A program made the position numbers and the translations under genes. Below, piece by piece: positions 11,896 to 20,021 of a stretch of 64,000 nt of DNA (position 1 is its first letter; every line of letters begins with the position of its first letter). Source of the DNA: Nannocystis sp. (GTDB taxonomy: Bacteria; Myxococcota_A; Polyangia; Nannocystales; Nannocystaceae); assembly GCF_016714285.1 (NCBI RefSeq), contig NZ_JADJNN010000003.1:1-64000 (forward strand). Reading direction: 5' to 3'. The notes below the pieces were generated by a model, which was not told the DNA's origin, did no database searches, and saw only the letters and a program-made list of their open reading frames with translations.

Positions 11896-14133
11896 CTAGA
11901 CCAGAGTTTGTGGGACCGTGCCACGCAGCTCCGACACGATGTTGAACTGACTGCGTAGCCGCGGGTCACTTTGGATCAGTTCCATGAACTGGCGGCGCTG
12001 GAGGGTCAGGAAGATGCAGGGGGTGAGCGTGCGGATCGTCGCGTTTCGCGGGGTGTCCTTCAACAGGGCGACCTCTCCGAAGTGGTCGCCGTCCTGCAAT
12101 GTGGCCACCTGTACGTCCGTGCCGTCGGGCTGGCGCTTGAGCACGGCGACCTTGCCGCGGGCGATGATGTAGAACTTGTCGACCGTGGTGTCGCCCTCGC
12201 GGATGACCTTGCGGTCCTCGGAGACCCGCTCGCTGAGGAACATCTTGGCCAGCTTGGCCAGCATGGCGTCGGCGAGCTTGGACAGCACCGGCACGGCGCG
12301 CAGGCGTTCGGGCTCGATGCCCGCGCGGGCGCCGTCCTCGCTGATGACGAGGCCCTGCTGCTTGTCCCACAGCTTCTTGTACATGCCGCCCTGGGCCAGC
12401 AGCTCGTTGCTGTTGCCCTGCTCGACCAGGCGACCGCGATCGAAGACGAGGATCTGGTCGGCGTTGACGGTGGAGGCGAGGCGGTGGGTGACGGAGATGA
12501 CGGTGCGCTGGCGACCGAGGCGCTCGAGGGTGGTGTTGACGGCGGCCTCGGTGGTGGGGTCGAGCGCCGAGGTGGCCTCGTCGAGCAGGAGGATCGCGGG
12601 GTCACGGACGATCGCCCGGGCGATCGCCACGCGCTGACGTTGGCCGCCGGACAGTCGGCCGCCGCGCTCGCCGACGATCGTGTCGTAGCCGTCGGGCAGG
12701 CTGACCACGAGGTCGTGGATCTCGGCCGCCCGCGCGGCGGCCTCGACCTCCTCGTCGCTGGCGTCAGGCCGACCGAAGCGGATGTTCTCGCGGATCGTGG
12801 TGTTGAACAGGAAGCTCTCCTGGAACACGATGCCGAGCTGACCGCGCAGCGAGCCGAGCGTGGCGCTGCGGAGGTCGCGACCGTCGAGGGTGACGGCGCC
12901 GGTGTCGGGGTCGTAGAAGCGGGCGATGAGGGCGAGCGCGGTGCTCTTGCCTGAGCCGCTGCCGCCGACCACGGCCACGTTGGCGCCGCGGCGGATCGTG
13001 AAGCTGACGTGGTCGAGGTTCTTGTGCTCGCCGGTGTACGAGAAGTTCACGTCGGCGAAGGCCAGTGCGTCGGCGATCGGCGGCAAGGCGGCGGCGGCGG
13101 CGGCGTCGGCGACGTGCGGGGTCGTGTCGAGCAGCTCCTGGATGCGCCGGATGCCGCCGGCCGCGAGCAGCAGGGGGGGCATGACGCGGGTCAGCGAGGT
13201 GACGTAGCTGCTGAGGTAGCCGAGCAGGACGTTGAAGGCGATCAGCGAGCCGAGCGAGAGCTCGCCGTTGAAGCACTGCACGGCGCCGAAGCCGAACACG
13301 GCGATCTGCAGCAGCAAGAAGGCGAGGTTCGGCGTGCGCTCGACCAGGTAGGCGAGCAGGTTGAAGCGCAGGCTGATCTTGTAGAAGCCGCGCAGCTGGC
13401 TGCGGAAGGCGCCGAGCTGCAGCGGGGCGAGGCTGAAGGCGCGGATGACCGGCTGGGCGCTGACGTTCTCCTGCACGGTGCTGGCGATCTTGGCCTCCTC
13501 GTGGCGCACGAGGTAGCTGTCGCGCTCGGCCCGGGGCCCGAGGATGCGCGGGCCGAGCATGGCGAGCGGGAGGCCGAGCACGGTGAGCAGCGCGAGCTGC
13601 CACGAGAAGATGAACAGCAGGGTGGAGATCGTGATCAGGCCGAGGGTGCCGAGGATGGTCTCCGGGATGGCGAGGATCACCGCGTTCTGCACGGCCGAGA
13701 GGTCGGTGGAGAAGCGCGACATGATGTCGCCGATCTGGACCTTCGAGTAGTAGCCGGCGGACAGGCGCTGCAGGTGCTCGAACATCCGCAGGCGGAGGTC
13801 GTTCATCACGCTGGTGCCGAGCCGCGCGTAGAGGTAGTCACGGCCGATCGCCGCCATCGCCGAGAGCAGCGCGGCCGCGACCAGGCCGATGAGCACCGAC
13901 CACAGCAGCGCCTCGTCGTGCTTGGCGATCGCCTCGTCGACGATGTACTGGAAGCTCATGCCGAACAGCACGGCCCACGCGAGGTCGATCAGCAGGCCCG
14001 CGAGCAACAGCCAGACCTGAGCCCGGTAGGGCTGGAGGTACAGCAGGATGACTCGCAGGGCGCTGAGCATGAGGACGGGCTGCGCGATTTCGTGAGACGC
14101 CCGCGCGGCGACGCGTGCGGCCGAGGCCCGCAT
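11896..14133 (-). CDS. ABC exporter fused to cyclic-nucleotide-binding domain
   Basis: Protein of 745 residues. The first 330 residues form a six-helix exporter membrane domain. The ATPase domain follows with Walker A GGSGSGKST, Q-loop VFQESFLF, signature LSGGQRQRVAIARA, Walker B ILLLDEATSALD and switch histidine SVTHR. The last 120 residues form a cyclic-nucleotide-binding domain with FGEVALLKDTPRNATIRT, close to the canonical phosphate-binding cassette with its arginine. It is a homodimer-type lipid, peptide or drug exporter that may be gated by cAMP or another ligand (inference). An internal ATG at 14070 would still leave all membrane helices. Confidence 0.93.
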   Translation of the reverse strand: MRASAARVAARASHEIAQPVLMLSALRVILLYLQPYRAQVWLLLAGLLIDLAWAVLFGMSFQYIVDEAIAKHDEALLWSVLIGLVAAALLSAMAAIGRDYLYARLGTSVMNDLRLRMFEHLQRLSAGYYSKVQIGDIMSRFSTDLSAVQNAVILAIPETILGTLGLITISTLLFIFSWQLALLTVLGLPLAMLGPRILGPRAERDSYLVRHEEAKIASTVQENVSAQPVIRAFSLAPLQLGAFRSQLRGFYKISLRFNLLAYLVERTPNLAFLLLQIAVFGFGAVQCFNGELSLGSLIAFNVLLGYLSSYVTSLTRVMPPLLLAAGGIRRIQELLDTTPHVADAAAAAALPPIADALAFADVNFSYTGEHKNLDHVSFTIRRGANVAVVGGSGSGKSTALALIARFYDPDTGAVTLDGRDLRSATLGSLRGQLGIVFQESFLFNTTIRENIRFGRPDASDEEVEAAARAAEIHDLVVSLPDGYDTIVGERGGRLSGGQRQRVAIARAIVRDPAILLLDEATSALDPTTEAAVNTTLERLGRQRTVISVTHRLASTVNADQILVFDRGRLVEQGNSNELLAQGGMYKKLWDKQQGLVISEDGARAGIEPERLRAVPVLSKLADAMLAKLAKMFLSERVSEDRKVIREGDTTVDKFYIIARGKVAVLKRQPDGTDVQVATLQDGDHFGEVALLKDTPRNATIRTLTPCIFLTLQRRQFMELIQSDPRLRSQFNIVSELRGTVPQTLV

Positions 14134-14218
14134 GGTGACACAAGCCGCGGACGCCCGGGGAGTCGCGGTGACGCCGACGAGCGCGAGCCCTGGCGCGGCG
14201 CCTGGCCCGGGTGCGGGG

Positions 14219-14977
14219 CTATGGGCTGCGCGTGAGGCTGTGCGCCGCGGCGGCGAGGCGGAGCAGGCGGGCTCGGCGACGCGGGTCGGTCTGCGCGTCG
14301 GGGTCGAGGGCGGCGCGCGGGACGACGAAGATGTCAGAGGTGATCGCGCCGACGCCCTCGTAGTGTTCGTCGATGCGGCCGACCTGCAGCGCCCCGACGG
14401 CGGCCAGCAGCGGGCGAGACGCGAGGTTGCGCACTGGCTCGTCGACGACGGTCGTGACCACGACGGCGCAGCCCTCGGCGAACAGGGTGGCGAGCGCGTG
14501 GTAGGCGAGCAGGACGCCGAACATGGCGAGGCCGGGCTCGGGGAGCAGCGCGAGCTGGTCGAGGTAGGCGAGGGGCAGGCGCTCGAGCTCGCCGAGCAGC
14601 GCGCGTCGCGGGCCGAGGTCGATCTGCTCGCGGCGTCGCCACAGCTCCGAGGCCCGCAGCTCGGCGTCGGCGAGCGCCGCGGCGAAGCCGATGACGGCGC
14701 CGCCGCAGCTGAGCACCTGGGTGCGTCCGTGGGCGATCAGGCGGGCGTACTGCGCGGGCGAGGTGCCGAGCAGGAAGCCGCCGCGGCCGGGCGCGTCGGC
14801 CTGGAGGCGCAGGCGCTGCTTGATCGCCAGGATCGCGGGGAGGTCGTCGGCGACGGCGGGCCGCAGGCGCGGGGCGGGCGCGGTGGACATGGCCTCGGGG
14901 ACAGATAGATCGACGGACATGGTCTTGGGGACAGCTTGGTCGGACATGACCTCGGGGACAGCTTGCACGCGGCTCAC
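14219..14977 (-). CDS. GNAT-like acetyltransferase with repeat-derived N-terminus
   Basis: GTG 14977 overlaps the TGA of the desaturase gene (GTGA), giving 252 residues; ATGs at 14947, 14920 and 14890 are alternatives. The first 35 residues contain three copies of a V-P-[E/K]-x-M-S unit encoded by three copies of a 20-base repeat. The rest resembles a GNAT fold: RPAVADDLPAILAIKQRLRL, GGAVIGFAAALADAEL, and a FGVLLAYHALATLF helix. The acetyl-CoA-binding loop is not textbook, so the family call is moderate. Probably translationally coupled to the desaturase. Confidence 0.62.
   Translation of the reverse strand: MSRVQAVPEVMSDQAVPKTMSVDLSVPEAMSTAPAPRLRPAVADDLPAILAIKQRLRLQADAPGRGGFLLGTSPAQYARLIAHGRTQVLSCGGAVIGFAAALADAELRASELWRRREQIDLGPRRALLGELERLPLAYLDQLALLPEPGLAMFGVLLAYHALATLFAEGCAVVVTTVVDEPVRNLASRPLLAAVGALQVGRIDEHYEGVGAITSDIFVVPRAALDPDAQTDPRRRARLLRLAAAAHSLTRSP
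14885..14961. repeat. Three copies of a 20-base dispersed repeat
   Basis: Units GGACATG-RY-CTYGGGGACAG start at 14885, 14915 and 14942 (spacing 30 and 27, both multiples of three). Read on the minus strand they encode the VPEAMS-like repeats at the start of the GNAT gene and supply three of its possible ATG codons. Confidence 0.85.
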
Positions 14978-15942
14978 GGGGCGGACTCCGGCGGCGGGCG
15001 CTCGACGAAGCTCGGGCCGCGCAGCTGCTGCAAGATCGCGGCGGCGAGGGTGTCGACGCGCTGGTTTTCCGGGTGGGCCGGGGTCACGCGCAGGGTCGGC
15101 AGCAGGTACCACGGGAGCGTGGGGTCGGCGTGGTGGGTGGCGTGCTCGCTGAAGTTGAGCATGACCCACGAGAGCAGCCGGCTGCGCGGGCGCAGCGAAC
15201 GGACGTTGTGCCGGACCTCGCCGCCGAGCGTGGTGTCGTAGTGATAGATGTAGAGCATCAGCGACCACAGCCACGCGAAGGCCAACAGCGGCAGGCCGAG
15301 GGTGGCGAGCCAGAGCTCGCGGCCGCCGAGGCGCCAGACCAGGAGGTGCAGCGCGGCGCCGGCGAGCAGCTCGAGCCAGGCGCGCAGGCGGTGGCGCGGG
15401 CGCCAGCCGTGAAACGCGGGTGAGACGCGGCGGGCGACGGCGGTGGGGAGCAGGAGGAAGAGCACCACCGAGACGAGCGAGTGGATAAAGAAGCCGCCGG
15501 CGAACACGGCGAGCAGCCAGAGGGTGAAGCCGCTGACGCGGGCGAGGCGGCGACGCCACGGAGGGCCGGGCGGGAGGAGGACGACGTCGAGGGTGGCGAC
15601 CCCGGGGGCGCGGCGGTTGTGGCCGTGGTGAAAGCCGTGGATCTTGCGGACGACGGCGAAGGGGGCGAGCAGCGGCGCGAACATGAGGGCGCCGAGGAGG
15701 TCGTTGAGGCGGGGCTGGTCGGGGAAGAGCTTGCCGTGGACCGCCTCGTGGCCGACGTTGAAGAGGCGGTCGAGCCACAGGCCGAGGGCGAGCAGCAGCG
15801 GCGGGGCAGCGAGCAGGCGCGGCCAGCCGTCCAGCTGGAAGGCCGCGGCCGAGGCGGCGCACAGGCCGAGGTAGATCAGCAGGGTCTCGAGCACCAGCCG
15901 CGTGGAGATCCACGCGTGGGCGGGTGAGCGGTCGCTGGACAC
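14974..15942 (-). CDS. Membrane fatty acid desaturase
   Basis: Integral membrane protein of 322 residues with the three histidine boxes of membrane di-iron desaturases: GHEAVHGK near 63, HGFHHGHNR near 100 and HATHH near 268, separated by hydrophobic segments. Family members insert double bonds into acyl lipids or act on related substrates such as carotenoids and sphingolipids; the exact substrate is not readable. It is followed by the GNAT-like gene with a four-base overlap. The upstream 159 bases to the divergent thioredoxin-fold gene contain a run of 19 G. Confidence 0.9.
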   Translation of the reverse strand: MSSDRSPAHAWISTRLVLETLLIYLGLCAASAAAFQLDGWPRLLAAPPLLLALGLWLDRLFNVGHEAVHGKLFPDQPRLNDLLGALMFAPLLAPFAVVRKIHGFHHGHNRRAPGVATLDVVLLPPGPPWRRRLARVSGFTLWLLAVFAGGFFIHSLVSVVLFLLLPTAVARRVSPAFHGWRPRHRLRAWLELLAGAALHLLVWRLGGRELWLATLGLPLLAFAWLWSLMLYIYHYDTTLGGEVRHNVRSLRPRSRLLSWVMLNFSEHATHHADPTLPWYLLPTLRVTPAHPENQRVDTLAAAILQQLRGPSFVERPPPESAP

Positions 15943-16012
15943 GCGGCGAGCTTAGCGGAGTTTTCGCGGGGCCTGGCTGCGAGGCACCGGAGCTCGCGCA
16001 CCTGGCGGACAC

Positions 16013-16031
16013 GGGGGGGGGGGGGGGGGGG
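16013..16031. repeat. Homopolymer of 19 G
   Basis: An uninterrupted run of 19 G in the divergent intergenic region between the desaturase (minus) and the thioredoxin-fold gene (plus), about 70 bases before the ATG of the latter. Runs of this length are prone to slippage and also to sequencing error. Confidence 0.9.
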
Positions 16032-16101
16032 TCTGCGGGTCGATGGGGTCGAGCCGCGATGGTGGCTGGCCAGTTCGTCGCACTCGGGCTACACGCTGGC
16101 C

Positions 16102-16794
16102 ATGTCGCGCGTCCTCGATGTCTCCACCTCGTATCTGTCCTCCGGGCTGCGCCTCGGCGCTGGCGTGTTCGTCCGCGGCGTCGGTGCCCGGCCGGAGGCG
16201 CGGATCCGCCTGTACGAGTTCGAGGCCTGCCCGTTCTGCCGCAAGGTCCGCGAGATGTTGACGGTCCTCGACCTCGACGCGGCGATCTTCCCGTGCCCGA
16301 AGGGCGGGACGCGCTTCCGCGGCGAGGTGGAGCGGCGCGGCAAGCTGCAGTTCCCCTTCATGATCGACCCGAACACGGACACCGAGCTGTTCGAGTCGGA
16401 CAGCATCGTGCGCTACCTGGCCGAGCGCTACGGCGACGGCACGGTGCCGCTGTCGCTGCGGCTCGGGCCGCTGACGGTGCTCAGCGGGTCGCTGGGGTCG
16501 CTGCTGCGGTTTCCTCGCGGGACCTGGGTGCGGAGCTCGCGGCAGCCGGAGGGGCCGCTCGAGCTGTACAGCTTCGAGGGCTCGCCGTACTGCCGCATCG
16601 TCCGCGAGGCGCTGTGCGAGCTGGAGCTGCCGTACGTGCTGCACAACGTCGGTCGCGGCAGCGGCAAGCGCGATGACTTTCGCCAGCTCGCGGGCAAGCT
16701 GCAGGTGCCCTACCTGATCGACCCCAACAACGGCACGGCGATGTTCGAGTCGGCGCAGATCGTGAAGTACCTCGAGCAGAACTACGCGCTGTGA
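16102..16794 (+). CDS. Tandem thioredoxin-fold (GST N-terminal-like) protein
   Basis: Protein of 230 residues containing two similar thioredoxin-like domains of the glutathione S-transferase N-terminal type. The first has LYEFEACPFCRKVREML and PFMIDPNTDTELFESDSIVRYL; the second has LYSFEGSPYCRIVREAL and PYLIDPNNGTAMFESAQIVKYL. The first keeps a CPFC redox motif; the second keeps only the second cysteine (SPYC), like a monothiol glutaredoxin. Similar tandem proteins occur in cyanobacteria and plants. Probably a glutathione-dependent redox or trafficking protein. It precedes the aldolase-dehydrogenase gene by 49 bases on the same strand. Confidence 0.87.
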   Translation: MSRVLDVSTSYLSSGLRLGAGVFVRGVGARPEARIRLYEFEACPFCRKVREMLTVLDLDAAIFPCPKGGTRFRGEVERRGKLQFPFMIDPNTDTELFESDSIVRYLAERYGDGTVPLSLRLGPLTVLSGSLGSLLRFPRGTWVRSSRQPEGPLELYSFEGSPYCRIVREALCELELPYVLHNVGRGSGKRDDFRQLAGKLQVPYLIDPNNGTAMFESAQIVKYLEQNYAL

Positions 16795-16843
16795 GCTCGT
16801 GCCGGGCTTCTCGGCTGCCGGCGCGGGCTGTAAGGTCACCGCC

Positions 16844-18847
16844 ATGAGAAGCGCCTGGTCCGACGCCGACGCCCGCGCGGCCGTCTCCCACTACACCGCC
16901 CGCTATCCGCGCAGCTGCAACGAAGACGTGGCGCTGCGGGTGTACAGCTCGCGCCTGCTCGGCCGCGAGGCGGCGCTGGTGCTCCACGGCGGCGGCAATA
17001 CGTCCGTCAAGACGACCCTGCCGGATGACCTCGGCGAGCCCACCGCGGTCGCGTGCATCAAGGGCAGCGGCTGGGACCTGGCGAGCCTCGAGCCGCCAGG
17101 ACTGCCAGCGGTGCGGCTGGCCCCGTTGCAGGCGCTGCGCCGGCTGCCGGGGCTCAGCGACGAGGCGATGGTGGCGGCCCTGCGCGCGCGCCTGCTCGAC
17201 CCGTCGGCGCCGAATCCGTCGGTGGAGGCGCTGCTGCACGCCTTCCTGCCGCACAAGTTCATCGACCACTCGCACGCGGACGCGGTGCTCGCGGTGGTCG
17301 ACCAGGCGCACGCGGCGGAGCTGTGCGAGGAGGTTTACGGGGCCGACTACGCGGTGGTGCCGTACGTGATGCCGGGCTTCGCGCTGGCGCTGCGGGCCGC
17401 GGAGGCCCAGGCGGCGGCGCCGGGCTGCCGCGGGCTGCTGCTGCTCGGGCACGGGCTGTTTAGCTTCGGCGAGGACGCGCGCGAGAGCTACGAGCGGCAC
17501 GTCGAGGCGGTGACGCGGGCGGAGTCGCGGGCGAGGCGGGTGCAGGTGAGCGTGCCAGCGCCGACCCCGGATGAACGCGAGTACCTGCGGGTCGCGCCGC
17601 TGCTCCGCGGACGTCTCGGTCGCCGGGAGATCCTCCACTGGCGACCTGTCCCGGAGGCCATGTCGTTCGCGGCCGACCCGGCGCTGCGCGAGCTGTGCGG
17701 GCGCGGGCCGGTGACGCCGGACCACGTGATCCGGACCAAGCAGCGGCCGCTGGTGCTGGACGCGGGGGCCGACGCGGCGGCGATCGAGCGCGCGCTGGCC
17801 GAGTACCGGGGGCGCTACGCCGCGTACTTCCACGCGCAGCAGGCGGCGCGCGGGGTGACGCGGGTGATGCTGGACCCGGACCCGCGGGTGGTGCTGATGC
17901 CGGGGCTCGGCATCGTCGCCGCGGGCGTCGACGAGGCGGCGGCGAAGATCGCGGCGGACCTGTACGAGCACACGATCGCGGTCATCCGCGACGCCGAGCA
18001 GATCGGCCGCTACCAGGCGCTGCCGGACGGCGACATCTTCGACATGGAGTACTGGTCGCTCGAGCAGGCCAAGCTCGGCAAGGCGACGCCGCGGGCGCTG
18101 GCGGGGCAGGTCGTGTACGTGACCGGCGCGGCCTCGGGGATCGGCCTGGCCTGCGCGCGGCGCTTCGCGGCGGCCGGGGCGGCGCTCTACCTGGTCGACC
18201 GCGACCCCGGCGTGCACGCGGTCGCGGCGGGCCTGAAGGCGGCGAGCGAGGTGGTCGACGTCACCAGCCGCGCGGCGGTCGAGGCCAGCCTCGATCGCGT
18301 GGTGCTGCGCTTCGGCGGCGTCGACGGGGTGGTCTCCAACGCGGGCGCGGCCTTCCAGGCGCCGATCGCAACCTGTCCCGAAGACCAGCTGCGCGCCAGC
18401 CTCGAGCTGAACCTGCTGTCGCACCAGTGGGTCGCGGCGGCGGCGATGCGGGTGCTGACGGCCCAGGGCAGCGGCGGCTTCCTGCTGTTCAACGCGTCGA
18501 AGGCGGCGTTCAACCCGGGCGAGGGCTTCGGGCCCTACGCGGTGGCCAAGGCGGGGCTGGTCGCGCTGATGAAGCAGTACGCGCTCGAGGGGGCGCGGGT
18601 GGGGGTGCGGGCCAACGCGGTCAACGCGGACCGCGTGCGCACCGGCCTGTTCGCGCCGGGCGTGGTCGAGGCGCGGGCGGCCGCGCGGGGGCTGGCGCCG
18701 GATGCGTACTTTCGCGCCAATTTGCTGGGCCGCGAGGTGACGGCGGAGGACGTGGCGGAGGCGTTCCTGTGCCTCGCGCTGGCGGGGAGCACGACCGGGG
18801 CGGTGCTGCCGGTGGACGGCGGCAACCTGGCCGCGGCGCCGCGCTGA
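16844..18847 (+). CDS. Bifunctional class II aldolase / short-chain dehydrogenase
   Basis: Fusion of 667 residues. The N-terminal half is a class II aldolase/adducin domain (LHGGGNTSVKT, IKGSGWDL, IDHSHADAVLAV as the metal-binding histidines, LLGHGLFSFGEDARESYE). The C-terminal third is a Rossmann short-chain dehydrogenase (VTGAASGIGLA, SNAG, FNASKAAFNPGEGFGPYAVAKAG with the YxxxK pair, PVDGG). The layout is that of rhamnulose-1-phosphate aldolase/lactaldehyde dehydrogenase-type enzymes, but no rhamnose genes are adjacent, so the substrate is open. ATG 16844 follows GGTCACCGCC. A copy of the dispersed CTGTCCC/CATGTC repeat is embedded at 17646-17664, encoding VPEAMS between the domains. Confidence 0.93.
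   Translation: MRSAWSDADARAAVSHYTARYPRSCNEDVALRVYSSRLLGREAALVLHGGGNTSVKTTLPDDLGEPTAVACIKGSGWDLASLEPPGLPAVRLAPLQALRRLPGLSDEAMVAALRARLLDPSAPNPSVEALLHAFLPHKFIDHSHADAVLAVVDQAHAAELCEEVYGADYAVVPYVMPGFALALRAAEAQAAAPGCRGLLLLGHGLFSFGEDARESYERHVEAVTRAESRARRVQVSVPAPTPDEREYLRVAPLLRGRLGRREILHWRPVPEAMSFAADPALRELCGRGPVTPDHVIRTKQRPLVLDAGADAAAIERALAEYRGRYAAYFHAQQAARGVTRVMLDPDPRVVLMPGLGIVAAGVDEAAAKIAADLYEHTIAVIRDAEQIGRYQALPDGDIFDMEYWSLEQAKLGKATPRALAGQVVYVTGAASGIGLACARRFAAAGAALYLVDRDPGVHAVAAGLKAASEVVDVTSRAAVEASLDRVVLRFGGVDGVVSNAGAAFQAPIATCPEDQLRASLELNLLSHQWVAAAAMRVLTAQGSGGFLLFNASKAAFNPGEGFGPYAVAKAGLVALMKQYALEGARVGVRANAVNADRVRTGLFAPGVVEARAAARGLAPDAYFRANLLGREVTAEDVAEAFLCLALAGSTTGAVLPVDGGNLAAAPR
17646..17664 (+). 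repeat. Dispersed repeat copy inside a coding sequence
   Basis: CTGTCCCGGAGGCCATGTC differs by one base from the unit in the GNAT gene start (CTGTCCCCGAGGCCATGTC) and is read in the same frame, giving VPEAMS in both proteins. Confidence 0.8.
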
Positions 18848-18864
18848 GGTGTTACACAGGCGAG

Positions 18865-19983
18865 ATGTCGACGAGCGCACTCGGGGTGTCGCCGCAGCCT
18901 TTCGGACCGGCGTGGCGGACGATCGATGAGATCGACGATGGTTGGCGGGAGCTGCGGCCGGGGCCGCGGCTGTGCGAGCTGCGGGCGCGAGGCGAGGCCT
19001 TCGCGCCAGTGTTCAAGGCGCAGGGTCCGGTGCGGGCGGTGCGGACGATCGACCTGCTGCCGTTCCCCTATCCGGTGGCCTTCGCGTTCTGGCAGGCCGC
19101 GCCGACGCGGGCGAAGTACCTGCTGATGCGCAACCGCTGTCAGCTGATCGAGTTCGAGGACTTCAGCGGCGCGACGAAGGTGCTGCTGGTCAACCCGAGC
19201 GAGGCGGACCTGTCCGCGCGGGCAGGTTTCTTCGAGCAGGCGCGGCGCGAGCTGCTGCCGTTCGTGCCGGCCTCGCTGCTGACGCGCGCGCCGGGTCCGG
19301 CGGCGCTGCTGCGTCGGCTGGGGGTCGACCCGGCGCGCGTCGACTACGTGACCTTCGACCACCTCCACGTGCAGGACCTGCGGCGCGGGCTGGCGGGCGA
19401 GGGCGGGCGGCCGCCGCTGTACCCCAACGCGAAGCTGCTGGTGAATCGCCGCGAGCTCGAGACGCTGGCCGCGATCCACCCGCTGCAGCGGCCGTGGTGG
19501 ATCGACGGGGCGCTCGACGGGGTGGCGGCGGAGCGGGTCGTCGCGCTCGCGGGCTCGGTGTGGCTGGGCAAGGGGCTGGCGCTGGTGTGGACGCCGGGGC
19601 ACACGCTCGGCAACCACTCGATCGTGTTCCACGCGCCGGACGGAGGCGTGTATGCGATCTCCGAGAACGGGGTGGCGCCCGAGTGCTACCTGCCGGCGGC
19701 GTCGCAGATCCGTGCGCTCCGAGAGTACGCCCGCAAGTACGAGGCCGAGGTCGTGCTCAACGGCAACACCCTCGAGAGCGCGCTGTCGCAGTACAGCTCG
19801 ATGGTGCTGGAGAAGGCGCTGGTCGACCGCGGGGCGGGCGGCGGGGAGCTGCCGAACATCCTGTGCTCGTCGCCCTTCGTGCGCTCGCCGCTGGCCTGGG
19901 GGCTGGGGCCGAGTCATGTCGTGCCGGGGGTGAACGGCGGGGCGCTGGGGTCGAGCCTGGCTGAAGGGACAGGTAACGGTTAG
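18865..19983 (+). CDS. Metallo-beta-lactamase-fold protein with altered metal motif
   Basis: Protein of 372 residues starting 17 bases after the aldolase-dehydrogenase stop, so probably co-transcribed. The fold is suggested by TFDHLHVQDLRRGL in place of the usual HxHxDH, NAKLLVNRRELETL, WTPGHTLGNHSIVFHAPDGGVYAISENG, and a late VLNGNT. Histidines of DHLH and GHTLGNH could still bind metal, but the aspartate-histidine pair of the first motif is HxHxQD here. The substrate is unknown; context suggests hydrolysis of a metabolite handled by the upstream enzyme. The final codons (AEGTGNG) are written by a GGGACAGGT repeat word. Confidence 0.82.
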   Translation: MSTSALGVSPQPFGPAWRTIDEIDDGWRELRPGPRLCELRARGEAFAPVFKAQGPVRAVRTIDLLPFPYPVAFAFWQAAPTRAKYLLMRNRCQLIEFEDFSGATKVLLVNPSEADLSARAGFFEQARRELLPFVPASLLTRAPGPAALLRRLGVDPARVDYVTFDHLHVQDLRRGLAGEGGRPPLYPNAKLLVNRRELETLAAIHPLQRPWWIDGALDGVAAERVVALAGSVWLGKGLALVWTPGHTLGNHSIVFHAPDGGVYAISENGVAPECYLPAASQIRALREYARKYEAEVVLNGNTLESALSQYSSMVLEKALVDRGAGGGELPNILCSSPFVRSPLAWGLGPSHVVPGVNGGALGSSLAEGTGNG

Positions 19984-20021
19984 GGCGACGGCGACGCAGG
20001 CGAGCGCGCCCATCGCAACAT

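Noticed and set aside
16844..18847. Naming the fusion as the rhamnose-pathway enzyme
   Set aside because: Domain order fits, but no rhamnose isomerase, kinase or transporter is nearby, so the substrate is left open.
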